NCBI GenBank assembly: GCA_035041965.1
Contig: JAPYMA010003029.1
Coordinates: 1-64,000, forward strand
Direction of reading: 5' to 3'
DNA: 64,000 nt
Source of the DNA: Anisakis pegreffii
Lineage: Eukaryota > Nematoda > Chromadorea > Rhabditida > Anisakidae
In this document: piece after piece, positions 23,501-38,500 of the stretch
Layout: each line of letters opens with the position of its first letter
Numbering within the stretch: the first letter of the stretch is position 1
Notes under the pieces: generated by a model
Seen by the model: only the letters and a program-made list of their open reading frames with translations
Told to the model about the DNA's origin: nothing
Databases searched by the model: none
Translations under genes and position numbers: made by a program

Positions 23501-26500
23501 CATGAATAATTTATGTAAATACTCTTATCATAATCCATCTTAGGCATTCACTTTTTACTGACATATTTCATTCCATTCACCTCAACCTCAACTGTCACAT
23601 CTGTTTTTGTGTCACCAAACTTAGTTTTTCTCAGTCAAATATTAATGCAAACTTCAGGAAATCTGCAGTTTTTCAGTTGCTTTGAGGTTATCTCTGTTTT
23701 TGAGGTTATCACACAATTCTGTGATATTCATGGTCCCGCTAGTCCCATCAAACTTTATAACAATGGATAAAAACGACTAAGTGAGGATCAATCAGGTTCA
23801 GTGTATCAATAGATTTGGTATTATAACATATATGTTCACACATACGTTCATGAGTTGCTTCGATAAGGAAATTGATATAATAAGGTGAATAAATAAAATC
23901 CCTTAACGGTGACAACATCAACACTGATGAGAATGATAATTTAACACTGTATTCTCTAAATCATCAATTTTAATCCCCCTCGTTCATTATCTCAGATCAC
24001 TTATCCAAACACTCACATGCAAGAAGAATCATATCTAGAATCATCACACAAGATATCTGATAGTGAGTATTATCCACGCACTCTAACGGATACACAAAAT
24101 CGCCTCCATTCAACATCTGCCATTTATTCTATTCGAAATGATTGCATCGTCAGATTTGAGTCGTCGTCAACTCAAAACTCATCAATTGCAAACAAACAAA
24201 ACTTATTATCACAAACTAACAAACTCGATCGTCGAACTCATTTATCATTTTGATAACGATCTGATATAGACAGCAATCTAATCACGTCTCATCTTTTGCA
24301 TTCTTCAAACATTTACTCACTCAAACATGTTCCACTTCAAAACTTAACCTAAAACTTTTCCGAATGCGCATTCACAATAAATCTTTTTTTCAAAATGTTC
24401 TTCCACAACGTAAGTGCGACGCTGTGTGCTAGAAAACGCGACGGCACGGGACAAGACACTTTCCCTACGACAAAGTCAATTTGAATTCAAAAATAGTCTT
24501 CAATCACCCCAACACAAAAGAGATTTGTCATCTATTGTCTATCGATGAAGTTCAATTTATCTACTGAATTAGAAACAACTCCAATGAACAACCGAAACAA
24601 CTGAAACTATAAAATTCCGGAAATGACACCTTCACACACCTTATCGTTGATTATAATCTTAAGTTGCCTTCTTCAGTTCAAAGCGTCTTCGAACGGTTCA
24701 AAAGAAGCGTCGAATCGGCCGTTCTCATATGAGACCATTAAAAAAGTTGTTATCCCTTTCCGGTCGAATGCCGTTCAGTGAAAATCAAAACCAGCGCAAA
24801 GGCCATTATGCGCGTTTCTAGTCCGCGCAAAACCCGTATCAAGGTGTTCTGTTCTAAAGCTTCCCTCGAAAAAGAGATACAAGCATTTGGCAAGTAATTT
24901 AACTGATTGTAAGAATTTCGCTGACCAATTGAAGGCGCGAAATCATTTCCTCTATTGTTCACTTATTCTCTCGGCATATATTGAGTGGATAACTTCAACT
25001 AGGCGATCTCCCTTCTGATTCCTTTATTCCTAGTCATTCTTCCATTTAATCAGTGAGATTGCGTCCTTAGTCCCAACTAATTACTAACTTTTTCCCGTCT
25101 CATTCGGCCACTCCATATTATGTGTACCTTTAGACAACGAATCTCGATCTACATGATATCCGAAACCCGATTGGATTTCAACAAGAAGATGGATTGCTCT
25201 GTTCGATAACATTAATCTCGTTAATATGAATAATAGTGATGATAACGATAGCGATCACGATAACACAGAAGATGGTGATCGTTGCAATGAAACGATGATT
25301 AACGGATGATAGCGCATATGAAAGATGACCTTGATGGCACGCGTCATACACCACCGAACTGTCAACATTATTACCATATGCAACATCCCAAATACATCAG
25401 ATATTAATGCTGCTGCTACTGCTGTCTATATTAATTCAAGAACTCACATAGATCATCTGTATATCCTCTAGTCATGAATAGATCACAGTTCGATGCAGTG
25501 CCCTCTTTTCCTATTTTCAAAAATGTCACTTAAAATTCACAATTCAATCAACAACAATATTCATTCAGTCATTCCTTCACTGAATCATGAATAAATGAGG
25601 CTTTTGTTTAAATTTAATGAAACGAATACAGAACAACAATGAGGAGAGAGGGGGGTTCGATGCCTGGATCAATTGTTTATTGTAATTATTCATTCACTCA
25701 GTTAGGATGTCTTCAAACACTTGAATCTTTCAGTTTAGGTATATGCATGAATATACTCTAGAATGAGTAGATGCTGTGTTACTATGATTGTCACATATCA
25801 CTATTTGACTGGTCATCTCATCAGATCACAATAGATAATGATCAGTTGTTAAGTATAGAGTATAATTATAGTATACACACATTTAAGTTCAATTTCAAAT
25901 CACCAACTTTTCAAATAATTCAGTTTGTCAATCTAAATACCATCATGAAACATCCCGTTGATTATCTATCTGATACTCAAACTATATCTTCGGTGATACG
26001 ATGAATACTGATTCAAAAATTATCCTGAGCGATCCGTTCGAAACGATCAAAATATGTCAAGATAAAAGCAAAACACTTGATAAGTTTGTGGGAAATCCCA
26101 TCGAATTATCATCCAATTAATCCAAAATCCTGATCAGCTCAACTGATATTGTGATTCGAATCTGTTACTTTGAGTTGTTCTCATCCATGCTGTCAGTACT
26201 TTTCTTTGCTTTCGCACTCATCACTCATCAAAATAACCCCTCGATAGGTTTTCCCATCCCATTAAAACTTTTCCAGATTGAACACAGATATAAGACTACT
26301 CTAATCGAATATATACTCTTATGTGAACAACACCAGAACAACAGCAACAGCAACAGTAATCTCAAAACAACATCCAACTATCAGTGCTAAATGCTTTGAA
26401 GTGTTCATCTCAAGAAGATTGCCATTTGTTATTTACTCTGCGGGATTGTTCGATTCACGCTTCCATTAACAAATATAATACCATTTGGTCACATTTACTC

Positions 26501-29500
26501 CTACCTATAGGCCACTTAACTTATATAATAAACAAAAGACAAGACAAAAAAAACAATATGAAATGTTTGGGCGGCGGTCATTCTACTACAAAGAAGATAT
26601 TCTATAGTCTAGAGTCTTTTGTAAGAAGACTAACGAAGATTGATTGATGTAATATAATATATTATATAATCAAACGGAATGTAAGTAATCAAATCAGCAC
26701 AGAACCGTTTGAGTACAGTATTATTTGAACAATACAACAATATTACTACTTCTAATCAACAAACTTTCACATAACCTATGCAATATCCCAAATGATTTAT
26801 GATTTATGCTCTCGGCTTTACAGCGCAAACTCAACATCGTAAACTTAACAAATACAAAGATAATCCAAATAAAGCCGTAGAAATCCGTCTACGGCTACGT
26901 TTTCAGTAAATTTCTCTTCATTCCACCATATGTTCACCAATTTGAAGTGAAAGAATAACGTGCACAGTTAGTTTCATTAACACCTTATCAATGCTATATT
27001 ACAATTAAGAGTTGACACTTAACAAGACGAAAAAATAGTTTCGTCAATTTGTTGTAAACATTCTTCACCATCGACCTTTACATAAAATCATCAATCAAGC
27101 AGTCATCAGCATTCGCGAATCTGATCCTATTCAAACAATAGCAATCGGCAGTTACATTTGAAGTTATCCGTTCGGATAATGTGAATGGATTTGTTTAGGC
27201 CAGCAAAGTTTTGGATAAACTTACCTAAGTAATAAACGACTAGAAATGTGCTTGTGATCAAATCCGTGTCTTCTCATATTTCATATTTGAATGCTATAGT
27301 TTCTTGTCTCGAAATAATGAAATCTGCGAATGTGTTGCGATCTCCGAACGTATATCCCGGATTATCTCTTCATCTACCTATCACGTAACACTAATCAAAT
27401 GATAATTTAATTACTTCGATTGATGACAGATAATTTTCATGTCAACGCTACAATGCTGCTGTGTGCTTTTCACATTCCAAAGTGGAATGTTATTCATATA
27501 AATTTTCTTCGAGCAGTAGAATTCTATGAAACATCACATAATCGATATGAATAACGGATGGCAAATTCCTCAGTCAGTAGCCCATTGCATTTTGACACTA
27601 AACAACAACCGTCTGAAATATTTATGATTTGAACCCGATGAACTTTTCATTCTATCATCAGCTATAATCAAACGAAATAACAACAGACTTCTCTTCAAAT
27701 TCCTTCGCTAATTTCATTCATAACACCACACTCACTGACATTTCATTCTATGTGCCTTTCATACTGCCTTTACTAGTAAGAGTTTTGCTGCTAAAACTTT
27801 GACTGTAAGTGAAACGAAACGTTGATTTGCTTTGCTATGATTTTGCAAGAGACTACTGGTATCGATACGAAGAACAGCAGCCAGCACAAATACCATAAAT
27901 CACGACAACGTTCCATCATTCCAAACTCGCCAATTTCATTTCATCACGCTCGTCGCAAATTTGCTCTAATCGATAAATTATCAGTTAGTTACCAATGCAA
28001 TATTTCAGCACCACTATCAATTGCCGTAACCATCAAATGCAACCAAACATTCCTTCCTTCACTTCAACATAACTTTTGTTATTATTTCTAGACTGTTATA
28101 TCAACTTTCTGAACGAACACAAACAAATTCACTCATATTTCCACTCGTTATACTAAAATATTGCTGCTTGCTATAATATCGGCGATTTCCTTCATCAACA
28201 ACTTCCTCAATCATAAATCAATCATATCGCAAGTCCGTCCGTCCGCCCGGCTTGGGAATATGAACCATATAGACAGATTCAATACTTCCTCATCACTTCT
28301 AAATTATTCCGACGATTGGTCTCTTAAACGATCATAATTCTTATGTATCTTCACTTGTCATATCGCAAGAACTTCCCCAACTAGCATTATTCCAGTCACT
28401 CAGTTCATTGTTCCACGAATGATATTCTCAATTCATGATCAGTTAAAATTTCCGAATGATTATGCCAAGACACTACACATTGACATTTGCACAATGAATG
28501 ATGCAATATGTAATGAGCAATGGAAGAAATCAGCAATCTACACTTACACACAAAAACACATCTGCTGCTCCACGTTCCAAATTTCCAATTTTATATAAAG
28601 GAATTAAAATTTGATATGTGAACAGCAGCACATCATGATGATGACTGGCGAGCGAGCGCTTAACTGAGAATATTCAATCATTTTATTCCATTCCGCAGAC
28701 GGTTTTCATTGATATTCCATATCAATGAGACGACGACGACACACGCTTGCTTACATTTGAATTCACAGATGTATCGCAAAATCAAATGATCAATCACTCA
28801 CTGATCGATCGCAATAATGTCGATCCTTTAAAATCACCGAAATCCAATTGAAAATACCTCCATCTATACATGTGCGTATTTTTAGGGATCCTCTCTCATT
28901 GGTTGAAAATTCAATATCATATATGTTGTGAATCGTCGCAAAAACCCCGGCACTTCTGCTTGTTTGCTAAAAAACTAACTATAAGCCTAATTCCAAGAGA
29001 TGAAGACGTAACCAAAGTACTCAAGTTACATAATATGGTATTGTCTTGATAGCAGTTGCAAATGTCTAAGGCTATATCCTTCTGTTCTGTCCGAAATCTT
29101 ATCCGCACACTAATATTGCAACAGTTGGCGTTTCTTTTTTGGTTCATCGGATCTCATTTTATTATTATGACTATTATTGTTGTTGTTATTATTCCATCAC
29201 TAAAACTGTCATATTCTTATTTCATTCAGCAAATCTAACGCATTATCTAACATTAATGGCCAAAAGCACAACAATACCCAAAGAATACCTAACAGTGAGT
29301 GCATTATGCAAGCATCAGCACATAACAACACCTAACAAATGCTACGTGACCTGAACGTAAATCTTTGTATACTCTGCCTATAAACAATTACGTAACGGTA
29401 AATAATAAGGCTAAGAACCAAGAAATTTGCGAAGATCGCCTGCTGCGCAAACCTAATGCTGAGGCTGCTGCTGCTGTTGAGATATTCAAACCCTTATCCG

Positions 29501-32500
29501 ATTCAATATCCCCCTCCAACTAGCCCATCTCGAAAACACGATATATTGTCTTTTCATAGCCTCAAAAGTTGTGCTCATTTACTCGATCACTCATAGAATT
29601 TACCCTAGTGGATGTTATTAATCTCCAGATATGATATACACATCTAGAAGACATATTCCCATACACACATGATATATCCCTTTCTCATCAGTACTATTAT
29701 TATTAATTCTTATTCTGTTTATCTCATAGTGATTTCCCTCATCCAACTATTGTACTTCATCTAAATAACTGAATGATTAGTGCACTACTCTCTAATTTGA
29801 TCGAATGAATATATTTATAGCGATATCCTGTTAATCAGAGCAGTTCGCTGGGCAAGGTTGATCCTTAAAAACTATCTGCTTACATGTAAACTGCACAGTC
29901 TTGAGGTAAAATAGTCGCACCATTCACGAAAATAACAGATCATTCTTATACCGACTCAGATAGAATTACTCTAACTATTGGATATCATAACAATTATTAA
30001 ATACATCTCCATTTCCGGTTACCCTCTTGAGCATGTATCAAGTTCTGTTGAAAGCTAAACTAGAGCCAGAGCCAGACTCACTTAATAGTGTGATTAGTAT
30101 AAATGCAGTGTATCTGTTGATTCCACTCTTATGTCCTTAGAAGTATCACAACCTTAAGGGCATGAATACAGAAATCTGACGGTATCCGAATCCTATATCG
30201 ACAGTTTTCTCGATTTTTCAACCTATCTCTCCGCATATTCAATTGATCACTTCGAGATCAACATGCTCGTCCAATCGCTCACTGTTCCATAAAAATCAGC
30301 AACTCAGAACTCACTGCATTCAATCTGAATACGTATGGCATCTTAAGCCATTTCATAGATCCCTTAAATGCGATTTAACAGATATATCAGATCCAAATTA
30401 ATGATCGTCAAAGAGGAACGACACAATAGAAGTGCAAATGATTCGTTCATCCATCTTAAGTGCTCTGATAACTCATCACTCACGCCACTGCAAACTTCAT
30501 ATGGTTCTATATTTGGATGATGCACACATCAATATATCAGTTGAATCTATCAGTAGTGTTTGTTCTCATAGCGCAAACAAACAGCGAACGTTTTCTGCTG
30601 CATCCACTTCCGGTAGCCTTAACCGTTCACACCGACAACGAGAATCTTACTTGCAAGTGGTCGATGAAGAAAAGAACTTCGCAATGTGATTATTTACTTT
30701 AGTAATGTTTGTATTCATGTTTACTTGATTATTGCTTTTGAATGCGCTAAACTGTTGACAATACGCATAAATAATGGTAATCGAGATGAATAGATTATGA
30801 ATACAATTAAAGTTACGAGTGGAATCTGCATCAGAAAAAGATTCACACAACTAAAACCATTCCCATTCTGAAGGACATTGATATGAGACCAAGAAGATGA
30901 CAATTACGTCCTAAATTATGGATATATACATGAACGCCTGAATAAATCATCTTACTTCTTACAAAATTTCATATCAATAAATGCTGCCTGAACATGATTC
31001 AATTCATACCTACACTATTACCAAACCAACGCTTGAATTCTTTGAAGTAATCTGAATTAAACAAAAGATATAACCAAGGTCACTTTCGTGACAGTCACTC
31101 ATAACTATTAACTATTAAAATCATTATTGCTGATCGAACGGATGCAGTAATCTAATGAGATTTGCATGTAAATTTATTGCAGCACATGTGAATTTATGAG
31201 ATTATGAATGGCTTTTTGCCGTTATCTTCGAATCATATCCGTCGTATCCAGCCTACTTGTATGCAATTGCTGTACCATTCAGTTTGAATATGACCACCTC
31301 GATTGGTATTTATGAATATTCATCGATAATGTTTATGTATGCATTAATTTGTTTAATATCTTGTCGAAATCGTTTACATATTTAAATGGTAACGGTAGTT
31401 CATCTGAAGGACGGACGTTCGTTCAAGCATTTTTCCATCTTAAGCAATATTGTAGAATTGAACGAAATCTCTTCTCACATCATAATAAATTTTTCCAAAT
31501 TATCGCCGTTTCCGAATAACACTATCTGCAGTCAGGCAGCAGCCGTCCGAGGGATTTTCTACTCATTCATTTTAATCATCAACTACAATTCATTACGAGC
31601 CTCCTTCCTTGTGACATCCTTCTTTCCGCACAGCTAATGATATTAGCATACGGATATCCTCTAATGATAGTCTCTGGGAAATTCTAATTTCAATTGTTCA
31701 TTTAGCGATCATAAGGTTTAAGGCTAATCTTCCACAATGTCTAATGATTTCTAGGGAGGGTTACTCGAAATAACTGCAAAAATATGATTGTCCGAGCGAG
31801 TACTGGATTAAAATCTCCTAAAACCACTTCACAATAATGCTGCCTGCTCTCCAATTGGGGCGTACCATTACCGTAGTCAGTAATGAAAGTGTTCATAAAA
31901 GAATTATTGAAAACAATAACGAAAAGAACTTCAGAATGCGGTGAAAAAAAATTCGCTTCCAAGGTCATTCGCTTCAAAAGCTGGTTTATGGAATTCACCA
32001 ACGCTACTGCTATCTTAGCATCATTTTATGATATTTCAAAAAAAAAAACGCAAAACAATTTTTCAGTCTCATAAAGAGTTTTTTGGGCTTTTTGAAGATG
32101 AGATAATCGAAAAAAAAAGCTGACAGATGAAGGTGATGAAGAAAATTTTGAGGAATCAAGTTAGTGAAAACTCACTAAAAAATGATTAATGTTGCTCATT
32201 TTTTTGCTTTATTTCATCAACGATCCGCTACACACCGAATACCAAAATCAAAACCAAACCGATGACCTTCTTAATCATAAACTCAATTTGTTTCGCATAA
32301 TTCAATCGCTACTCAATGGATCAGTCCATTTTTTGGTTTCAGTTTAAGGTAAATGGAACAAGAAGTGATTTCCAAAGAATTTATTCTTGTGTGCACACAA
32401 AACGGCTGCTTTAACCTCGCATAAATTATACGACAACGATACCGTTCCTCGAATAAAGAGCCTCAACCAAAATCGACTGACATTGAACACAGATAAATAA

Positions 32501-35500
32501 ATCTTCTCAAATGAAAACTAATAAACTCGGATTGAAGGATCATGCTTTGCACTGTACTGTACGCTTGTTTCTACATTATCAAAACAATGAGGTCGATAAC
32601 TCAATTCAATTTCAATATTTGTATGCATGATGCTTATTTGTATTACTATTTAAATTATCGTTATAATCCATTATTATTCTGTGATGAAATGCTTACAGTT
32701 GCAAAGGATCATTAATAACTGACTAGTTCTGTACGTAAATCGCTAATAAAATATTACTCTTTACTCATCAGCGAATGTTAATTTATCCAAACAAAAACAT
32801 TATTTATGCAATACGACGAGTAAATAAGCGTCTAAATTATTAATTCATCCACTGCCAATAGAGGTTTATCTGTGCTGATCCTGTTGCATCAAATAGCATC
32901 ACATTAAATCAGTCATGCTCTAATATACATTCATATGGAATATCTGATGTCAATGCCTGCTCTATTTACGAATACATTAGCCATGTTTCATGAGCTAATC
33001 ACAAATTCAAACAATATTACGCCTAATTAATTACCCCTGCAAATTATGCTCTGAGCAACATGCACACGCATACAGTACGTATAGTTAATGCATGTATTGA
33101 AACGTCCATACCGTCACTAACTGCTACTCATTATGATGATGATCATCTTCTCTACATACAACAGCATTCGTTATTCAAACGAGATATACATAATTAATCC
33201 CTATGTTAGATATATCACCTTAAGTCTCATCTTCTGCTGTTCTCTTGCCTCGTCAATTATTTAGGAGACCTGTTGCAATCCATTTGATCTTTCGTCTTTT
33301 ATTAGCTATATCTTTCTTTTGGCTTATCCGAATCGAGCAATTGCATATCCGGTTCACAGTATGTTTTATTCATTTGGGATGTGTTCATTCCATCACGAAA
33401 GTACCTCCTTTGATTGTGTACAAATTGAAACTGTGACTTCTTCCCATAAAACCTCTCATGAATCCCTGTTAAGATCTTTCAGCTCTACTGGGATTTTCTA
33501 ATGAACTCAGTGAGACCACAGACAGTTTGTTTGGTACCCAGTGCAATCGGATAATGTACAATAAAGTTCATCGGAATGTCTTTAGACAGGACAGGAGCAA
33601 CGTATTGAAATGCCTGACATTTGCAGCGAAAATAAGGAATACTACCAAGAAATATAGTTCGTTAAGTATTTTCACTCAGCGGTATCATCAAAACCAGATT
33701 TAATGCCATGGAATTATACCGAATATGACCATGTGCTTGGAAAATGATAAATATATGCAGGATTATAATACACATCAAATCAGATTATGCTTACCTATCA
33801 GTTGGTTTAAAGATTAAATGACAACAATGAATTAAGACAACAGTAATTCCAGTCATCAATTTCCTATGATAATCAAAGAGCGAAGATGAAAGATACGGGC
33901 ATTCCAGTGAATGATGAGATTATGATTATTATCACAATAACGGTAATAATAACAATAAAATAGAAGAATTTCAATGGCTCTAGTTCCTTTGACAGTTGAT
34001 TTATTCGAATTTTATGCGCTTATAGCACACAACAGATATTCTTTTGCTTAGTCATATCCCTTTCATATATCATTACTGTGTGATCGTCTTAACTACTATG
34101 ATTATATGATCAACTTTATTAGATACATCTCAAAGATTATTATTACTATTATTATTATTACTGCTCATGATTGTTATTATTAGCTTTATGAGCGATGCAT
34201 TAGAAGGTGGTTCATATGAATAGTATTTTAATGATTCTCTTGAGAGATCTATCATTTGAATGAACCATTTTATTGCTTGCTTTGCCTTTGATTTCTTTTG
34301 TCTTTGATCGTTAATCCGATACTATTGAACAGCTGAATAACAATCCGACAATCCGACGCACAGTGCATGAAACCATCATCATGCTCATCACTGAATGCTA
34401 CCTATATCTTATCTATTCCATCTCTACTCACTGCTAGTTTGCCACAGAGAGCATCATCAATTCAATTAAGTACTCTAATTATCCGCTACCAACCCAAGTC
34501 TTAATTGTCATATCCGATCTTCGAATATCCTCAAATATCTGCACAATCGTCGGATGAAAGTGAAAAGCTTTCGGTAATCCGCTTCTGTTGCTTCTAATCT
34601 TTAGATTAAGACAATCTAGCATATCCTTTAAACACTTATCCATTCATGTTCATTGCCATCACTTGTTCGAATCTTACAATCGCAGACATATAAATCATAC
34701 GCAGACAGACACATACACCTTCTATGTTCCTTATCCAGGCCATGATTCAAGCTTGATACGACAGCAAATGTTCCATCCGTTCGATTAACTAGTGGTTTCT
34801 TCAGTTAACAAGATTCGAACCAATTATGTCATATGCATCCAATGAGGGCTCAAAACCGACGCAAGTCGCTTCCACAATCCTACAATACAACGCACCCCTC
34901 TTGCTACTGCTCTCATCATGTGAAATCGTCTCGTCTCTTTCATGTTACCCTCTGCAACAATCCATCCTTCTTCGATAATATAATCACTTTCTTTAATGAT
35001 TTCTTTCTGGCGACAGGTGTTTCGTGGTTATGTTACGCATAATATGACGAAGGCACGAGGACAGCTTTAGTTTCATCTGCATGCTCAGATCATCCGCATT
35101 CCTTCAGCGCTTAATATGAAGTCCTCCCCAATTAGCTCATCCTTCTTGTTCTTTGAATTCATCTCGGTCACCAAAACCCAAGCTCTCACCGCTCTCGAAG
35201 GATAATTGCTCAACAAGCTATGTTTTATCATGAACAATTCAAAATTATCCCGTCCCACATGAGCCTAACTAAGCTCTAATAGATCCCAAGGGGAACTCAC
35301 AGTCATCTCTTAAAATCACAACCGAAATCGTTCTCTGATCAATCAAACTCAAAGCCAAAGGCATGAGTCAAACCAAACATGACATCAATTCTTCATTATC
35401 GTCATTCTTAACATATCTAAACAAACATATACATATCTATGTATATTCATATATCATGAAAGTGATCTTTAACAGATGCCGAAACATATGATAGTGATGA

Positions 35501-38500
35501 CTGAAACGGCAAACGCTAAACTGACCAGTAGGACGTAATTGATCATCTCATAAAGCCAAACGTTAAATGCACTCATTATACTCTAATAATGAGATCATTA
35601 GAAGAAGTCATTATTAACCCATACTCAATCTCATATTTAGAGACAATTTCAAAAACGTTCACCGCTTTTCATAAATCTCTTCTCTTCACACCACTTTTTC
35701 CTTCACCTTATTTGGCCGCATTTATAGGTCTTTTTGCACATTATCCGATTTGAAATCAATTCACTTCAAAGCAAAAATCCACTCATTATCACGTCTAACC
35801 TTTAGACAATATGAAACAAAAATTTGCTCAGTTGAATGATGTGTGCTGTTGCTGGTCATGAGGCACGCTTTTACCGCGTTTTCAAATGAAAATTCGCCAA
35901 TTCCTTTCAACAAAAAATCATATATCACTGTTTTGAATTGCTGTTTTGTGGTGAACATTGCAATGAAATCACACTGAATTTGCAGAAATTCATTGTTTTA
36001 GCGTTGGATCCACCTTCTTAATGTTATTAGTGTTAAATTTGAATTATTCTTTTGCTTAAGTGCAATTCTTGATAGTTTTGCTTCACAATGTCCTTAAGAT
36101 ATGTGGCATTGTCTATAGAAGAAACCCTTACTCTTTCTATGATTCAACTTAAATATTCCTAATAATTTCTTATCCTATCATATCATCAACAGTATCCGAC
36201 ATGAGCAACATGCATCATCACTCCGAGCCGATCACAAAAAACCCACATATGACATCGACAATCACTTAACTCACTTGCAAATTACGGTAGAATATAATTC
36301 TACCAATAGGTGAGGTCGTATGTTTACACACTCAATGAACCTGTTTGTTGCTAAGCAAACAGACGAAATGAGGGAATATGGTGTTCGCTGAAACTATTCA
36401 GTGAGGTTACGTTATTTAATATGTTGCTGCCTAAAGAAAGACGAGAAACACATCACTCAGAGAGCGATAACAATGACAGTAATAATAACGGTGATGATAA
36501 TGTAGCAGCTTGAGGATGACTATTCAAAAAAAGGTTTCTTCGCCTCAAGACCGTTTTTTCGCCTCAAGAAGACTACTCTCGAACGCCAGATGTACCTTGC
36601 TATGTGTCTAGCACAATCTATCGACTATAGCAGCGATACAATCAAAAGATTTTATCTGAGATCTCTCATTAACAGTCCATTTTCTTAATAATAATAATCG
36701 CAGTATGAGACTAATAATAACAGTAATAATAATCATCTGTAGTATCAAAAAAGCTATTCCCTTCCCCCATTAACAATTATTCATTGAGTCGGATCAGATC
36801 AACGAGTCCTCAATCATCCTCTTAAAAATCGCTCTGAGTATCTCTTCGGAATTGCTTAGGTTTCATTCGCTCAGTTGGAGATTCGCTTGATAATTTGTTG
36901 CCGTCTAAATGAAAGTTGATTCGTCTTCATCTTCAAATCCTTTTAACCATCTCGTTTTTCTCTTTCTTCTCGGAACTTGTCTTTGTTATTTTTGAACATC
37001 TGCTTTCTGTTTCTGTGATTCAATCCGATACACTGTTCCCGTCAAACATACTCATCTCAGCATGATCACCGTTGTTATGAAAACGATTATTAAACAACAC
37101 ACTAAACGGTTTCTTTGAATTCATTCGGTCTTATAACATCATGCCTGCTGCTGCTGTTTAAATCTAGTAGATAAAGACACACTGGATCGTTTAGGTCATT
37201 CATTCGACACTAAGTCTCTATCAAATAAGATTTTGAAATCTGAGTGAACAAATAATCACGTTTCGGGATGTGAATTCAAAAACTGTAAGCTGATCAAAGG
37301 AAAGCAAGAAAGGAGTGGAGGAGGGCACTGCAACTGAAGGATACTGTCAATTTTTAAAACTCAGAAATGTCCCCTGATGGATTTTGGCTTATGAATTATG
37401 TCGCCTCTATAAATATTGTCGCCTTCAAGGTCCGAACCTTCCTAATCTTGAGCGTTTCGAACTGACCACGTTTCATAACTCATCAATCTCCCTAAACATT
37501 ACAGTCCACGCCGACAGCCGGCTGCCAGGGGCATGCACCAGGTGTGTGCACTAGACAGACCGGTAGCCTTCAAGAACGGCAACAATAAAAACGCCGACGT
37601 CGTGGTTGGAGTCGATAAACCGTGAGTGAAACTATGCGACGACTGAAGATACCGCCGCCGCCGACCAAAGGAAAGGTCATCATGCCAAGTTGCATCGTGT
37701 TGCGCTCAAAACTTATCATCAGATCAATAGGTCACAGTCACATCTGTTAAAGAAGACAGTGACAACGCTGTGCGATCGAAGAGTGCAACGCAGACGCGGA
37801 ATTCACTCCATGCAAAATACGTCCGTCCGTCCGTCCACATGAAGAATTATGAGTTTCTCGCAAAGCAATTACGCCAGCGATTAGAACAACTGATAACAAC
37901 AACAAGCGTAGAGGCATTTGATAAAAGAATGTAATGTCGCGCTCAAGTGATCTGGTGATCTGTTCGCTTAGATAAGAATAAGGAAACATTCACGAAGAAG
38001 ATGCACGGACAGCACTAGCAGCAAGTAATCAGTTACGGACATGACTACTTTCAGCCTGATCAATTACAAATTCAGAACTTCAAAGAGGAACGAACGAAAT
38101 GAAACGAATGAAAGACGAAACAACGAAAATATTCTCAAACGAGTAATGAAATATTGAAAATATTCTTTCAGTAGTATCAATTCATAAATATTCTCTCAGT
38201 TGTTTGTGCCTACTAACAATGTTGCCTTATTGATGCAAAAAGTGCGATATGAAATATGATATTACAGATAGAGTTTAAGTGATTTTCAAGTATGCGAAAT
38301 GGTTGCTTGCGTAAAGATAGAAATCACTATTGTTGCATAGTAAGTTATTTACAGCGATAGATCTGGTTCAGCGATTAAGCGAGTGAACGTGCTCAGAGGT
38401 GTGTTATGATGGTGAAACCATGAAAAGTAAACATTTTCACTAGACGTGGTGTAACTGATGATGATTCGTCTTGACTGCAGCAGATCGCTTAGTGTACAGA

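Noticed and set aside
24017..24253. 78-aa plus-strand ORF in the cyclin D intron
   Set aside because: Ser/Thr/Asn-rich frame in an A/C-rich strand where stops are rare. No domain or signals.
34811..34820. tRNA B-box-like gattcgaacc (reverse complement ggttcgaatc)
   Set aside because: No A box, acceptor-stem pairing or anticodon arm could be found around it.
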